Part shown: positions 52,101-59,905 of the stretch, one piece after another | Numbering within the stretch: position 1 is the first letter of the stretch | How the letters are laid out: the number at the start of each line of letters is the position of its first letter | Source of the DNA: Mycobacterium sp. GA-2829 | GTDB lineage: Bacteria > Actinomycetota > Actinomycetes > Mycobacteriales > Mycobacteriaceae | DNA: 64,000 nt | Direction of reading: 5' to 3' | Assembly: GCF_001499965.1 (NCBI RefSeq) | Contig: NZ_LQIT01000078.1 | Location: forward strand, 124,001 to 188,000 | Program-made: the position numbers and the translations under genes | Notes under the pieces: generated by a model | The model's database searches: none | What the model was told of the DNA's origin: nothing | Seen by the model: the letters and a program-made list of their open reading frames with translations, nothing else

Positions 52101-54523
52101 CTCCGGATCCGTGACATCTCGGGGTCGACGACGGGTTCGCCGTGGACGGTGGCGGGGTGACGGGTGCCGCGGTAGTCGACGGTGACGGCGTCGCCGTCGT
52201 GCACGTCGACCGGGAGCCAGGCATAGGCGATGGTGCGACCGACGGTCGGCGAGAAGCCGGCGCTGGTCACGTATCCGGCGCACTCACCGGCCAGGTACAC
52301 CGGTTCCTTGCCGAGGACGACGGCACGAGCGTCGTCGAAGATGATGCTGCGCAGCATCTTTCGTGGCGGTGCGGCCTGTTCGAGCGCGGCGCGGCCGATG
52401 AAGTCACCCTTGTCCATACGCACCGCGAAGTCCAGACCCGCCTCGGCGGGCCGGTGTTCGGTGGTCATGTCGGTGCCCCAGCTGCGGTAGCCCTTCTCGA
52501 TGCGCAGGCTGTTGAACGCGATCCGCCCCGCGGGGATCAGACCGTGCTCCCGTCCGGCGTCGAACAGCAGATCCCACAGCGCGGCGCCGTATTCGGCGCT
52601 CGTGTAGATCTCCCAGCCGAGTTCACCGACGTAGGACACGCGCAGCATCGTCACCGGGAGCGCGCCGAGGTAGGTGCGCAGGGCGCGGAAGTAGCGGAAC
52701 GCGCTGTGGGACAGGTCGTCCGGGCACAGCGGTGCCACCATGTCGCGAGCGCGCGGGCCCCAAACGCCGATGCAACAGGTGCCGCCGGTGATGTCGCGCA
52801 GGACGACGTCGTCGGGGCGGTGACGGTCGAGCCAGTCGAAGTCGCGGGGTGAGTTGGCGCCCACCTGGAACGTGGCCGGGCCCAGCCGCGCGACGGTCAG
52901 GTCGCTGCGGATGCCGCCGGCCTCGTCGAGCATCAGGGTGTAGGTGACCGATCCGACGCTCTTGTCGACGTTGTTGGTGGTCATGCGTTGCAGGAACGCG
53001 GCGGCGCCGGGGCCGGACACTTCGTACCGGGTCAGCGGTGTCATGTCGTACATCGCGACGCGTTCGCGCGTGGCATGCGCTTCGGCGATCCCGATCGGCG
53101 ACCAGTTGTACGCCGACCACGGGTCGCGGGCGGCGAGGTCGACGCCCAGGGGCAGGTCTGCGTTGGCGTCGAACCAGGCGGGCCGTTCCCAGCCGCCGCC
53201 CTCGTAGAAGTGGGCGCCGAGTTCGCGGTGCCTTGCGTGGAACGGGCTGGTGCGCAGATTGCGCAGCTTCTCGCGGAATTGGTAGGGGTGGGTGACGTCG
53301 TAGACCTCGACGAAGGCCTGCGAGCTGGTCTGCAGGATGAACTCGGGGCTGCGGGCCACGTCCTCGAACCGGTACAGATCGCATTCACTGACGTCGAGCG
53401 AGGGGGTGCCGTCGAGGATCCACTCCGCGGTCGCCTTCGCCACGCCCGCCGAATGGGTGACCCAGACCGCCTCGGCCACCCAGAACCCGGCGAGGTCGCG
53501 GTGCTCACCCATGATCGAGAACCCGTCGGGGGTGAACGAGAAGATCCCGTTGAAGGCCTCCTCGAGTTTCGAATCCTGCAGCGCCGGAATGAGTTTGGTC
53601 GCTTCTCGCCAGGCGGGGTCGAAGTCCTCGTCGGTGAACGGCAGCATCGAGGGCATCGATTCGCCCGCGGTGTCGGCCGCCAGCGTGGTCATGTCGACGG
53701 GCATCGGCCGGTGGCAGTAGGAGCCGATGCCGATGCGGTCGACGTGTTCGCGGAAGTACAGGTCGGCGTCCTGGTGGCGCAGGATCGGCAGTCCGGCTTC
53801 GGCGTGTTCGGTGTTGCGGCCGACCAGCGGGGCGATCTGACCGGTCTTCGCGTACTGGTGCGCCATGGGCACCAGCGGGACGACGAGGCCGACCTGCTTG
53901 GCGAGTTCGGCGCCCCAGAAGCCGGCGGCGCACACGACGACGTCGGCGGGCAGGGTGCCGTCGGCGGTGCGGACGCCGGTGACCCGGCCCGCCTCGTCGA
54001 CGACACCGAGTACCTCGGTGTGTGGCAGGAAGGTGGCGCCGCGTGCCATCGCCCGGCGCGCCTGGGCTTCGGCGGCGCGCACCGCTTTCGCCAAACCGTC
54101 TGCGGGAGTGTGGAATCCGCCGAGGATGCGCTCGGGGTCGACCAGCGGGTGAAGCGCGGCGCATTCACCGGCGAAGAGCAGCCGACCCTCGATCCCCCAC
54201 GCCTGCGCCCAGCCCGCCTTGCGGTGGAGATCGGCCCAGCGCTCAGGGGTGGTGGCGACCTCGAGGCCGCCGACCTGGTTGAACGCCCAACCATCGGGAT
54301 GCTCGAGTGCACAGAACTTCTCGACGGTGTAGCGGGCGAACGCCGTCATCGTCTTCGACGGGTTGGTCTGGAAGACCAGCCCCGGGGCGTGGGAGGTGGA
54401 CCCGCCGGTGGCGAACAGCGGACCGCGGTCGACGACGGTGACGTCGGTGGCGCCGCGGGCGGTCAACTCGTCGGCCAGTGACGTGCCGACGATTCCGGCA
54501 CCGATCACGACGATCTTGGGCAT
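52097..54523 (-). CDS. Dimethylglycine/sarcosine dehydrogenase-like FAD enzyme with GcvT-type folate domain
   Basis: This 808-residue enzyme has an N-terminal DAO-type FAD domain (1-400; PKIVVIGAGIVGTSLADELTA) with the SHAPGLVFQTNPSK segment. The C-terminal half (about 440-808) is the aminomethyltransferase-like fold that binds tetrahydrofolate (YNWSPIGIAEAHATRERVAM, GELGWEIYTSAEYGAALWD, GYRSWGTDMTTEHRPAEAG). It is expected to demethylate dimethylglycine to sarcosine and trap formaldehyde on folate. It is the first gene of the betaine operon. ATG 54523 is preferred because the FAD motif follows directly; an upstream frame would run through the palindrome region. Confidence 0.87.
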   Translation of the reverse strand: MPKIVVIGAGIVGTSLADELTARGATDVTVVDRGPLFATGGSTSHAPGLVFQTNPSKTMTAFARYTVEKFCALEHPDGWAFNQVGGLEVATTPERWADLHRKAGWAQAWGIEGRLLFAGECAALHPLVDPERILGGFHTPADGLAKAVRAAEAQARRAMARGATFLPHTEVLGVVDEAGRVTGVRTADGTLPADVVVCAAGFWGAELAKQVGLVVPLVPMAHQYAKTGQIAPLVGRNTEHAEAGLPILRHQDADLYFREHVDRIGIGSYCHRPMPVDMTTLAADTAGESMPSMLPFTDEDFDPAWREATKLIPALQDSKLEEAFNGIFSFTPDGFSIMGEHRDLAGFWVAEAVWVTHSAGVAKATAEWILDGTPSLDVSECDLYRFEDVARSPEFILQTSSQAFVEVYDVTHPYQFREKLRNLRTSPFHARHRELGAHFYEGGGWERPAWFDANADLPLGVDLAARDPWSAYNWSPIGIAEAHATRERVAMYDMTPLTRYEVSGPGAAAFLQRMTTNNVDKSVGSVTYTLMLDEAGGIRSDLTVARLGPATFQVGANSPRDFDWLDRHRPDDVVLRDITGGTCCIGVWGPRARDMVAPLCPDDLSHSAFRYFRALRTYLGALPVTMLRVSYVGELGWEIYTSAEYGAALWDLLFDAGREHGLIPAGRIAFNSLRIEKGYRSWGTDMTTEHRPAEAGLDFAVRMDKGDFIGRAALEQAAPPRKMLRSIIFDDARAVVLGKEPVYLAGECAGYVTSAGFSPTVGRTIAYAWLPVDVHDGDAVTVDYRGTRHPATVHGEPVVDPEMSRIRR

Positions 54524-54552
54524 GGGCGGACCACTTCCACTCACGGAGAGTT

Positions 54553-54569
54553 GTTGCGTACTGCGCAAC
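54553..54569. promoter_or_regulatory. Operator-like palindrome at the betaine operon promoter
   Basis: This is a perfect palindrome, GTTGCG-TACTG-CGCAAC, 30 bp upstream of the dimethylglycine dehydrogenase start. Additional half-sites CGCAAT (54569-54574) and CGCAAC (54583-54588) follow at 14-bp intervals. The 17-bp size and TTGCG/CGCAA arms fit the sort of pseudo-palindrome IclR-family dimers bind, and an IclR gene ends this operon. The pairing of regulator and site is inference. Confidence 0.5.
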
Positions 54570-54659
54570 GCAATGTTTATGACGCAACAGAGATGATTCA
54601 CCCACGACCTGGGGAGCGCAAGACGAACACGCTGTGAATTTTCGGGGCGCGCCGAAGGC

Positions 54660-54719
54660 GCGAGGCTGAACTCCTGCAGGCCCGCTCTCGCTCTTTCCCT
54701 GCGTGGCTTCCGTCTCGTG
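54660..54719 (+). repeat. Dispersed ~65-bp palindromic repeat, copy 2
   Basis: It reads GCGAGGCTGAACTCCTGCAGG to TGGCTTCCGTCTCGTGA and aligns with copy 3 (55127-55189) at about three quarters of positions, and with the reverse complement of copy 1 (34902-34966). It abuts the tRNA-like fragment at 54729. Confidence 0.6.
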
Positions 54720-54728
54720 AAGCGAGCG

Positions 54729-54764
54729 TGGGGGTCAGGGGTTCGAATCCCCTAACTTCACCAC
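54729..54764 (+). other. tRNA 3'-end-like fragment (T-arm and acceptor strand only)
   Basis: GTCAGGGGTTCGAATCCCCT forms a perfect 5-bp T-stem with the canonical TTCGAAT loop and is followed by AACTTCACCAC, which looks like an acceptor strand with CCA. The 5' acceptor strand, D-arm and anticodon arm are missing: no complementary TGGTGAAGT-type sequence is found within the preceding 130 bp, and the acceptor is one base short for a normal tRNA. It is therefore not a functional tRNA. Such ends are what integrating elements leave at their attachment sites. Confidence 0.5.
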
Positions 54765-54851
54765 GGAACGAGCAGTTCGGGGACTCGGTCGCGCCCGGTA
54801 GGCTCGCAGCGGTCCGATTCGCGACCGCCACAGCATCGACCGAAAGCCATC

Positions 54852-55109
54852 ATGTCCGAGGACCAGATCACCGACGTCCCCCCGAACCATCTCTCCATCG
54901 ATCCGCGCAGCCCGTTTTACGACGAGGAGGCGCTCAGCCGCGACGTCGGTATTCGCTTCAACGGGGCCGAGAAGACCAATGTCGTCGAGTACGACGTGGC
55001 CGAGGGTTGGGTGCGTGTCGAAGTGCCCACCGCCAAGGACCGTCGGGGCAATCCGATGGTGGTGAAGGTCAACGGCACGGTCGAACCGTACTTCCGACAG
55101 GCCACGTAG
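54852..55109 (+). CDS. Small conserved protein, DUF3297 family
   Basis: This 85-residue soluble protein of unknown function has FYDEEALSRDVGIRFNGAEK and YDVAEGWVRV followed by a basic KDRRGNPMVVKVNG segment, the DUF3297 family pattern as I remember it. The length is normal for the family. It is transcribed alone on the plus strand, between minus-strand operons, so it is an independent unit. No partner can be inferred. Confidence 0.8.
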   Translation: MSEDQITDVPPNHLSIDPRSPFYDEEALSRDVGIRFNGAEKTNVVEYDVAEGWVRVEVPTAKDRRGNPMVVKVNGTVEPYFRQAT

Positions 55110-55126
55110 CGGGCGAACCCGCCCCG

Positions 55127-55189
55127 TCGCGAGACGGAACTCCCGCAGGGCCGCACTCGCACTTTCGCTGCGTGGCTTCAGTTTCGCGA
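55127..55189 (+). repeat. Dispersed ~65-bp palindromic repeat, copy 3
   Basis: It begins TCGCGAGACGGAACTCCCGC and ends GGCTTCAGTTTCGCGA, with imperfectly inverted ends. It lies between the stop of the DUF3297 gene and the stop of hemH, so it could act as a bidirectional 3'-end structure there. It is the copy closest to the apparent consensus of the three. Confidence 0.65.
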
Positions 55190-55202
55190 CGCGAAGACCG
55201 GG

Positions 55203-56243
55203 TCAGCCCGTGATCCGTGCGATGCAGCGTGGCGAATCGGCACACGTCGTGCCGTTGAGGCTGTACCCGCATCCCGGCGCAGGGTCGGCACCCGCGACCC
55301 GGGAGGGCTCGCGGCTCACGCGCAGTTCGTCCACGAGATCGAGCGCCAACCGTGCGTAGCGCCGGTCGGCGTTCGGAGTGCTGGCCCGGGCCAGCGCGAT
55401 GCCGAGTCCGTCGGCCTGTTCGCGCACCTCGCTGTCGAGGTCCCACACCACCTCGATGTGGTCGGCGACGAACCCGATCGGGCAGATGATGACCGCCTTG
55501 GTGCCGCGCTCGGCCAGCGCCGCCATGTGATCGCCGATGTCGGGTTCGAGCCACGGGATCCGCGGCGGACCCGATCGCGATTGCCACACCTGGTCGAACT
55601 CCGAGTAACCGGCGGCCGCGGCCACCAACCGGGTGGCGTAGCCGACCTGGCGGCTGTACAGGTGCGGTCCGTGCCGCTCGTCGGCGGCGGTCGGGATCGA
55701 GTGGGCGGTGAACACCAGCCGGGCCTCGTCGCGCAACTCGGCCGGAAGTGACTGCGCCGCAACGCCGATCGCTTCGGCGAACATCTCGACCAGCAACGGA
55801 TGGTCGAAGTAGTGCCGCAGCTTCACCAACTCGGGGGCGCTGTCACCGGCGGCCGCCCGGCCCCTGGCGATGTCCTCGTTGTACTGCGTGCAGCTGGAGT
55901 ACCCGCCCCACGCCGACGTCGCGAACACCGCCGCGCGGCGCACCCCGTCGTCGCGCATCTGGGTGACCGCGTCCTCGACGTAGGGCGCCCAGTTCCGGTT
56001 GCCGAAGTACACCGGCAGCGTCTCCCCGCGGTCGGCGAGTTCGGCCTCGATCTCGGCGATCAGCGCACGGTTGATGCCATTGATCGGCGAGACACCGTCG
56101 AAGTGCAGATAGTGTTCGGCCACGCTGGCCAACCGCTCCCTCGGGATCCCGCGGCCCCGGGTGACGTTCTCCAGGAACGGCATCACCTCGTCGGGTCCTT
56201 CGGGACCCCCGAAGGACAGCAGCAGCAGCGCGTCGAGGTCCAC
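55203..56243 (-). CDS. hemH: Ferrochelatase
   Basis: It inserts Fe2+ into the porphyrin (in actinobacteria, coproporphyrin III, hence also called CpfC). The 346-residue sequence has LLLLSFGGPEGPDEVMPFLENVTRG at the N-terminus, TAHSIP with the catalytic His, and a conserved Glu in PIGFVADHIEVVWDLD. The C-terminal tail CGYSLNGTTCADSPRC supplies cysteines consistent with the [2Fe-2S] cluster found in mycobacterial enzymes. GTG 56243 shares a base with the inhA stop, so it is co-translated as the third gene of fabG1-inhA-hemH. Confidence 0.95.
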   Translation of the reverse strand: MDLDALLLLSFGGPEGPDEVMPFLENVTRGRGIPRERLASVAEHYLHFDGVSPINGINRALIAEIEAELADRGETLPVYFGNRNWAPYVEDAVTQMRDDGVRRAAVFATSAWGGYSSCTQYNEDIARGRAAAGDSAPELVKLRHYFDHPLLVEMFAEAIGVAAQSLPAELRDEARLVFTAHSIPTAADERHGPHLYSRQVGYATRLVAAAAGYSEFDQVWQSRSGPPRIPWLEPDIGDHMAALAERGTKAVIICPIGFVADHIEVVWDLDSEVREQADGLGIALARASTPNADRRYARLALDLVDELRVSREPSRVAGADPAPGCGYSLNGTTCADSPRCIARITG

Positions 56244-57052
56244 TAGAGCAGCTGGGTGCTGGCGCCGCCGTCGGCGTACACGATCGTGCCGGTGGTCGCG
56301 GGCAGCCAGTCCGACAGCAGCGCGCACACGGTCTTGGCCACCGGGGTCGGGTCCTTCATGTTCCAGCCGAGCGGCGCCCGCTGGTCCCAGCCCTCTTCGA
56401 GCAGCTGCATCTGTGCGCCGGCCTCGTCACCGAGCGCGCCACCGACGATCGCGCTCATCGCGAGCGTCCGGATCGGGCCTGCGGCAACGAGATTCGACCG
56501 CACACCGACCTGGCCGGCTTCCCGCGCCACGAACCGGTTGACCGATTCGAGCGCGCTCTTGGCGACGGTCATCCAGTTGTAGGCCGGCATCGCGCGGGTC
56601 GGGTCGAAGTCCATGCCGACGATCCCGCCGCCCGGATTCATGATCGGCAGCAGCGCCTTGGCCAGCGAGGCGTACGAGTACGCCGAGATGTGGATACCCT
56701 TCGCGACGTCCTCGTAGGGAGCGTCGAAGAACGGGTTGATGCCCATGCCGGTCTGCGGCATGAAACCGATCGAGTGCACGACGCCGTCGAGCTTGTTGCC
56801 CTCCCCGATCACCTCGGTGACCCGGTCGGCGAGGGTGGCCAGGTGCTCCTCGTTCTGCACGTCGAGTTCGAGCAGCGGAGGCTTGGACGGCAGCCGGTCG
56901 AGGATGCGCTCGATGAGCCGCATCCGGTTGAAGCCCGTGCACACGATCTCGGCGCCCGCCTCCTGGGCGACCTTGGCGATGTAGAACGCGATGGACGAGT
57001 CGGTGATGATCCCCGTGACGAGGATGCGCTTACCTTCAAGAAGCCCTGCCAT
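56243..57052 (-). CDS. inhA: NADH-dependent enoyl-ACP reductase
   Basis: InhA performs the last reduction of each FAS-II cycle, building mycolic acid precursors, and is the isoniazid target. The 269-residue protein has the cofactor segment GIITDSSIAFYIAK, SIGFMPQ containing the Ser94 equivalent, and the catalytic Tyr/Lys in PAYNWMTVAKSALES. The C-terminus is TGTIVYADGGASTQLL. No change at the known resistance-related Ser94 or Ile21 positions is visible. It begins 19 bp behind fabG1 and overlaps hemH. Confidence 0.98.
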   Translation of the reverse strand: MAGLLEGKRILVTGIITDSSIAFYIAKVAQEAGAEIVCTGFNRMRLIERILDRLPSKPPLLELDVQNEEHLATLADRVTEVIGEGNKLDGVVHSIGFMPQTGMGINPFFDAPYEDVAKGIHISAYSYASLAKALLPIMNPGGGIVGMDFDPTRAMPAYNWMTVAKSALESVNRFVAREAGQVGVRSNLVAAGPIRTLAMSAIVGGALGDEAGAQMQLLEEGWDQRAPLGWNMKDPTPVAKTVCALLSDWLPATTGTIVYADGGASTQLL

Positions 57053-57071
57053 GTGAAAGTCCTTATCTCTT

Positions 57072-57836
57072 CTAGTGGCCCATGCCCATGCCGCCGTCGA
57101 CCGGGATGACCGCGCCGGCGATGTAGTGCGCATCCTCAGACGCCAGGAAGCTCACCGCGCCGGCGACCTCCTCGGCCGTGCCGACCCGCTTGGCGGGGAT
57201 GAAATCGAGCGCCCCGGCCTGGATCCGCTCGTCGAGCGCGCGGGTCATCTCGGTGTCGATGTAGCCGGGCGCCACCACGTTGGCGGTGACGTTGGCCTTG
57301 GCCAGCTCACGCGAGATCGAGCGGGCCATACCGATCAGGCCGGCCTTGGCGGCGGCGTAGTTGGCCTGGTTGCCGATGCCCCACATACCGGACACCGAGC
57401 CGATGAAGATGATCCGGCCGAAGCGCTTGCGCTGCATACTGCGCGACGCCCGCTGGACCACCCGGAAGGCGCCGGTGAGGTTCGCGTCGATGACGTCGGT
57501 GAACCGCTCCTCGGTCATCCGCATCAGGAACGCGTCCTTGGAGATGCCGGCGTTGGAGACCAGCACCTCGACCGGGCCCTGGTGTTCCTCGACCTCTTTG
57601 AACGCGCGGTCGACGGCCTCGCTGTCGGTGACATCACACACGACACCGAACAATCCCTCGGGGGCGCCGGAGCCGCGGTGGGTGACCGCGACCTTGTGAC
57701 CGTCGGCGGCCAGCCGCTGCGCGATCGCCAGCCCGATACCCCGGTTACCGCCCGTGACCAGGACGGATCGGGGAACGAACGGCGGTCGGCCGCCCGCGGA
57801 CGGGCTATCGGTCTCGGCTACTGCGCTGTCGGTCAT
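57072..57836 (-). CDS. fabG1: 3-oxoacyl-ACP reductase MabA
   Basis: MabA catalyses the ketoreduction step of FAS-II. The 254-residue protein has VLVTGGNRGIGLAIAQRLA, SNAG, Ser in IGSVSGMWG and the catalytic YAAAKAG, with the C-terminus VIPVDGGMGMGH identical to the mycobacterial enzyme. ATG 57836 is taken as the start, since the family begins a variable tail before PPFVPRSVLVTGG; an in-frame TTG at 57845 is less likely. Only 55 bp separate it from the upstream VWA gene, so the fabG1-inhA promoter is there or further upstream. Confidence 0.97.
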   Translation of the reverse strand: MTDSAVAETDSPSAGGRPPFVPRSVLVTGGNRGIGLAIAQRLAADGHKVAVTHRGSGAPEGLFGVVCDVTDSEAVDRAFKEVEEHQGPVEVLVSNAGISKDAFLMRMTEERFTDVIDANLTGAFRVVQRASRSMQRKRFGRIIFIGSVSGMWGIGNQANYAAAKAGLIGMARSISRELAKANVTANVVAPGYIDTEMTRALDERIQAGALDFIPAKRVGTAEEVAGAVSFLASEDAHYIAGAVIPVDGGMGMGH

Positions 57837-57891
57837 GTTCGCCAACTTAACGTCTGGGCCGTCGTCGGCCGAAATCGCCTCGCCTGCGGCA

Positions 57892-58899
57892 TCAGCCGGG
57901 CAGGCGCCGGTTGAGCAGCATCGCGGCCAGTGCCGAGACCGCCAGGATCAGCGCACCGAGCCGCAGCCAGCCCACGCTCGCGTCACCCTTGATGGTCTCG
58001 TAGCCGATCTGCTGCTGCAGGTTGGCGTAGACCTCGCGCAGCTGCTCGAGACTCGAGGCGGTGAACGCCTCACCTTCGGACAGGTCGGCGATCTTCTTGA
58101 GCATCTGGTCGTCGACCGGAACCGGTTGCCGCTGCTCGTTGATCTCCACGTAGCCGTACGGGGTGCCGAAGGAAATGGTCGAGATCGGCACACCCTGATC
58201 CTTGGCGGTGCGGGCCGCGGTGAACGCGCCCTTGGGGTTGTCCGGATTCGACGGCACGGTCTCCTTGCCGTCGGAGAACAGCACGATGCGCGCCGGCGGC
58301 GGTTCGTCGCCACCACCGATGACGGCGCCGACGGTCGCGATCGCCTGCAGCGCGGTGAAGATGCCCTCACCGGTCGCGGTGCGGTCGGCGAGCTGCAGCT
58401 TGTCGATCGCGTTCTTGGTCGCCTCGCGGTTGGTGGTCGGCGAGACCAGCACCGTCGCGGTGCCGGCGTAGGCGATCAGCCCGAGGTTGATACCGGGCGT
58501 CAACTCCTCGGCGAACTGCTTGGAGGCCTCCTGCGCCGCGGCCAACCGGCTCGGTGACACGTCGGTCGCACGCATCGACTGCGAGACGTCGATGACGAGC
58601 ATCACCACCGCACGGTTACGCGGGATACGCACGTCGCGGGTCGGCCCGGCCATCGCGACGGTGAGCAGCACCAGCGAGGTCACCAGCAGGATGGCCGGGA
58701 TGTGGCGCCACCGGTTGGGCCGGTTCGGCGCGACGCTCTCCAGCAGCTCCATGTTCGCGAAGCGCAGGATCCGGCGCTGCCGGGCCATCGCCACGATGAT
58801 GTAGAGCCCGACCAGACCGAGCACGACGAGCAGGAACAGGAAGAACCACGGATGTTCGAAACCCGAGAGGGACATCGGGCCGAGCAACGGTAATGTCAT
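57892..58899 (-). CDS. VWA-domain membrane protein (Rv1481-like)
   Basis: This 335-residue protein has two N-terminal transmembrane helices (about 14-36 and 57-78), a von Willebrand factor A domain (about 90-290) with the MIDAS metal motif LVIDVSQSMRATD, and a C-terminal helix (about 312-330). It matches the BatA-like partner of MoxR ATPases, in the order moxR1-DUF58-VWA seen in M. tuberculosis Rv1479-1481. It presumably works at the membrane with MoxR as a metal-dependent scaffold or chaperone. Confidence 0.9.
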   Translation of the reverse strand: MTLPLLGPMSLSGFEHPWFFLFLLVVLGLVGLYIIVAMARQRRILRFANMELLESVAPNRPNRWRHIPAILLVTSLVLLTVAMAGPTRDVRIPRNRAVVMLVIDVSQSMRATDVSPSRLAAAQEASKQFAEELTPGINLGLIAYAGTATVLVSPTTNREATKNAIDKLQLADRTATGEGIFTALQAIATVGAVIGGGDEPPPARIVLFSDGKETVPSNPDNPKGAFTAARTAKDQGVPISTISFGTPYGYVEINEQRQPVPVDDQMLKKIADLSEGEAFTASSLEQLREVYANLQQQIGYETIKGDASVGWLRLGALILAVSALAAMLLNRRLPG

Positions 58900-58957
58900 G
58901 TGCGGCTTGTCAATTCGTTTCTATAGTCAGCTCGGTCATCGCTCTTCGCGCGAGCGC

Positions 58958-59905
58958 TCATCGGCCGGCCATGGCGCCGCGGCGTCTGTTCGCCACGAAC
59001 CGCACCACGTCGGCGATCCAGTCCCGGTCGGTGCGCAGGCTCAGCAGCGGCGCGTCGCACCGGCGCAGGGTGCGGGCCACCTCGGCGCGGTGCTCGGCGG
59101 CCGCGCGTTCGAAGTCCTCACGCAGCTGTTCGTCGATCGTGAATTCGCGCGTCACGCCGGTCTCCGCGTCCTGCAGGACCACGTCCCCCACCGGGGGCAG
59201 CTCGACGTCGCGCGGGTCCAGCACCTCGATGCCCAGCACCTCGTGCCTACCTGCGATCGCGCGCAGCGGCCGCATCCAGTTGATCGGGCCCAGGAAGTCG
59301 CTGATGATCACCGCCATCCCGCGGCGGCGCTCGGGGCGACGCAGCGCGTCGATCGCCGCCGCCAGGTCACCGCGCACGCCCGCCGGCGCCTTGGGCATGG
59401 TCGCGATGGTGCGCAGCATCTCCTGCTCGTGCATCCGCCCGGACAGGGCGGGTACGCGCCGGACGGATTCGCCGTTGGCGATGATCGCGCCGATCCGGTT
59501 GCCGCCCCCGCTGTTGAGGAAGGTGATCGCGGCGGCCGCGGCGACGGCGAGATCCCGTTTCTCACACCCCGCGGTGCCGAAGTCGAGGCTCGCCGACATG
59601 TCGACCACCAGCCAGGTCTCCAACTCGCGGTCGGCGATCATCTCCCGCACGTGCGGCACCGTCGTGCGCGCGGTCACCGACCAGTCCATGCGGCGCACGT
59701 CGTCGCCGGGCTGGTAGATCCGCGACTCCCCCGGCTCCGAACCCGGACCGGGGATCAGCCCGAGGTGGTCGCCGTGGAGGACGCCGTCGAGTTTGCGGCG
59801 CACCGTGAGTTCGAGCTTGCGCAGCGCCGCCGACAGTGCGGGGTCGCGGATCTGCCCACGCTCCAGCGACGGCAGATCGACCGAACGGCCGTCGGCGGAG
59901 GTCAC
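58958..59905 (-). CDS. DUF58 protein (Rv1480-like) of the MoxR cluster
   Basis: This 315-residue soluble protein carries the DUF58 signature YQPGDDVRRMDWSVTART and a VWA-like core WLVVDMSASLDFGTA with a DxSxS metal site. The segment RRGMAVIISDFLGPINWMRPL is identical in style to the M. tuberculosis Rv1480 family. GTG 59905 overlaps the moxR1 stop (GTGA), so both are co-translated. A function as the adaptor between MoxR and its membrane partner is inferred from the family. Confidence 0.9.
   Translation of the reverse strand: MTSADGRSVDLPSLERGQIRDPALSAALRKLELTVRRKLDGVLHGDHLGLIPGPGSEPGESRIYQPGDDVRRMDWSVTARTTVPHVREMIADRELETWLVVDMSASLDFGTAGCEKRDLAVAAAAAITFLNSGGGNRIGAIIANGESVRRVPALSGRMHEQEMLRTIATMPKAPAGVRGDLAAAIDALRRPERRRGMAVIISDFLGPINWMRPLRAIAGRHEVLGIEVLDPRDVELPPVGDVVLQDAETGVTREFTIDEQLREDFERAAAEHRAEVARTLRRCDAPLLSLRTDRDWIADVVRFVANRRRGAMAGR

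Larger units (their letters stand above)
54524..54851. other. Promoter region and scar sequence upstream of the betaine operon
   Basis: These 328 bp hold the betaine operon promoter on the minus strand (first 80 bp, A+T-richer, with an operator-like palindrome), a copy of the dispersed repeat, and a tRNA-3'-end-like fragment. The last part carries the promoter of the small DUF3297 gene. No gene is supported here. Confidence 0.6.

Noticed and set aside
54729..54764. Complete tRNA gene
   Set aside because: No D-arm, anticodon arm or 5' acceptor strand upstream; only the 3' third is present.
54598..54831. Minus-strand 77-aa ORF containing GFEPLTPTL
   Set aside because: This peptide is the usual spurious antisense translation of a tRNA T-arm; the DNA is better explained by the tRNA-like fragment and repeat.
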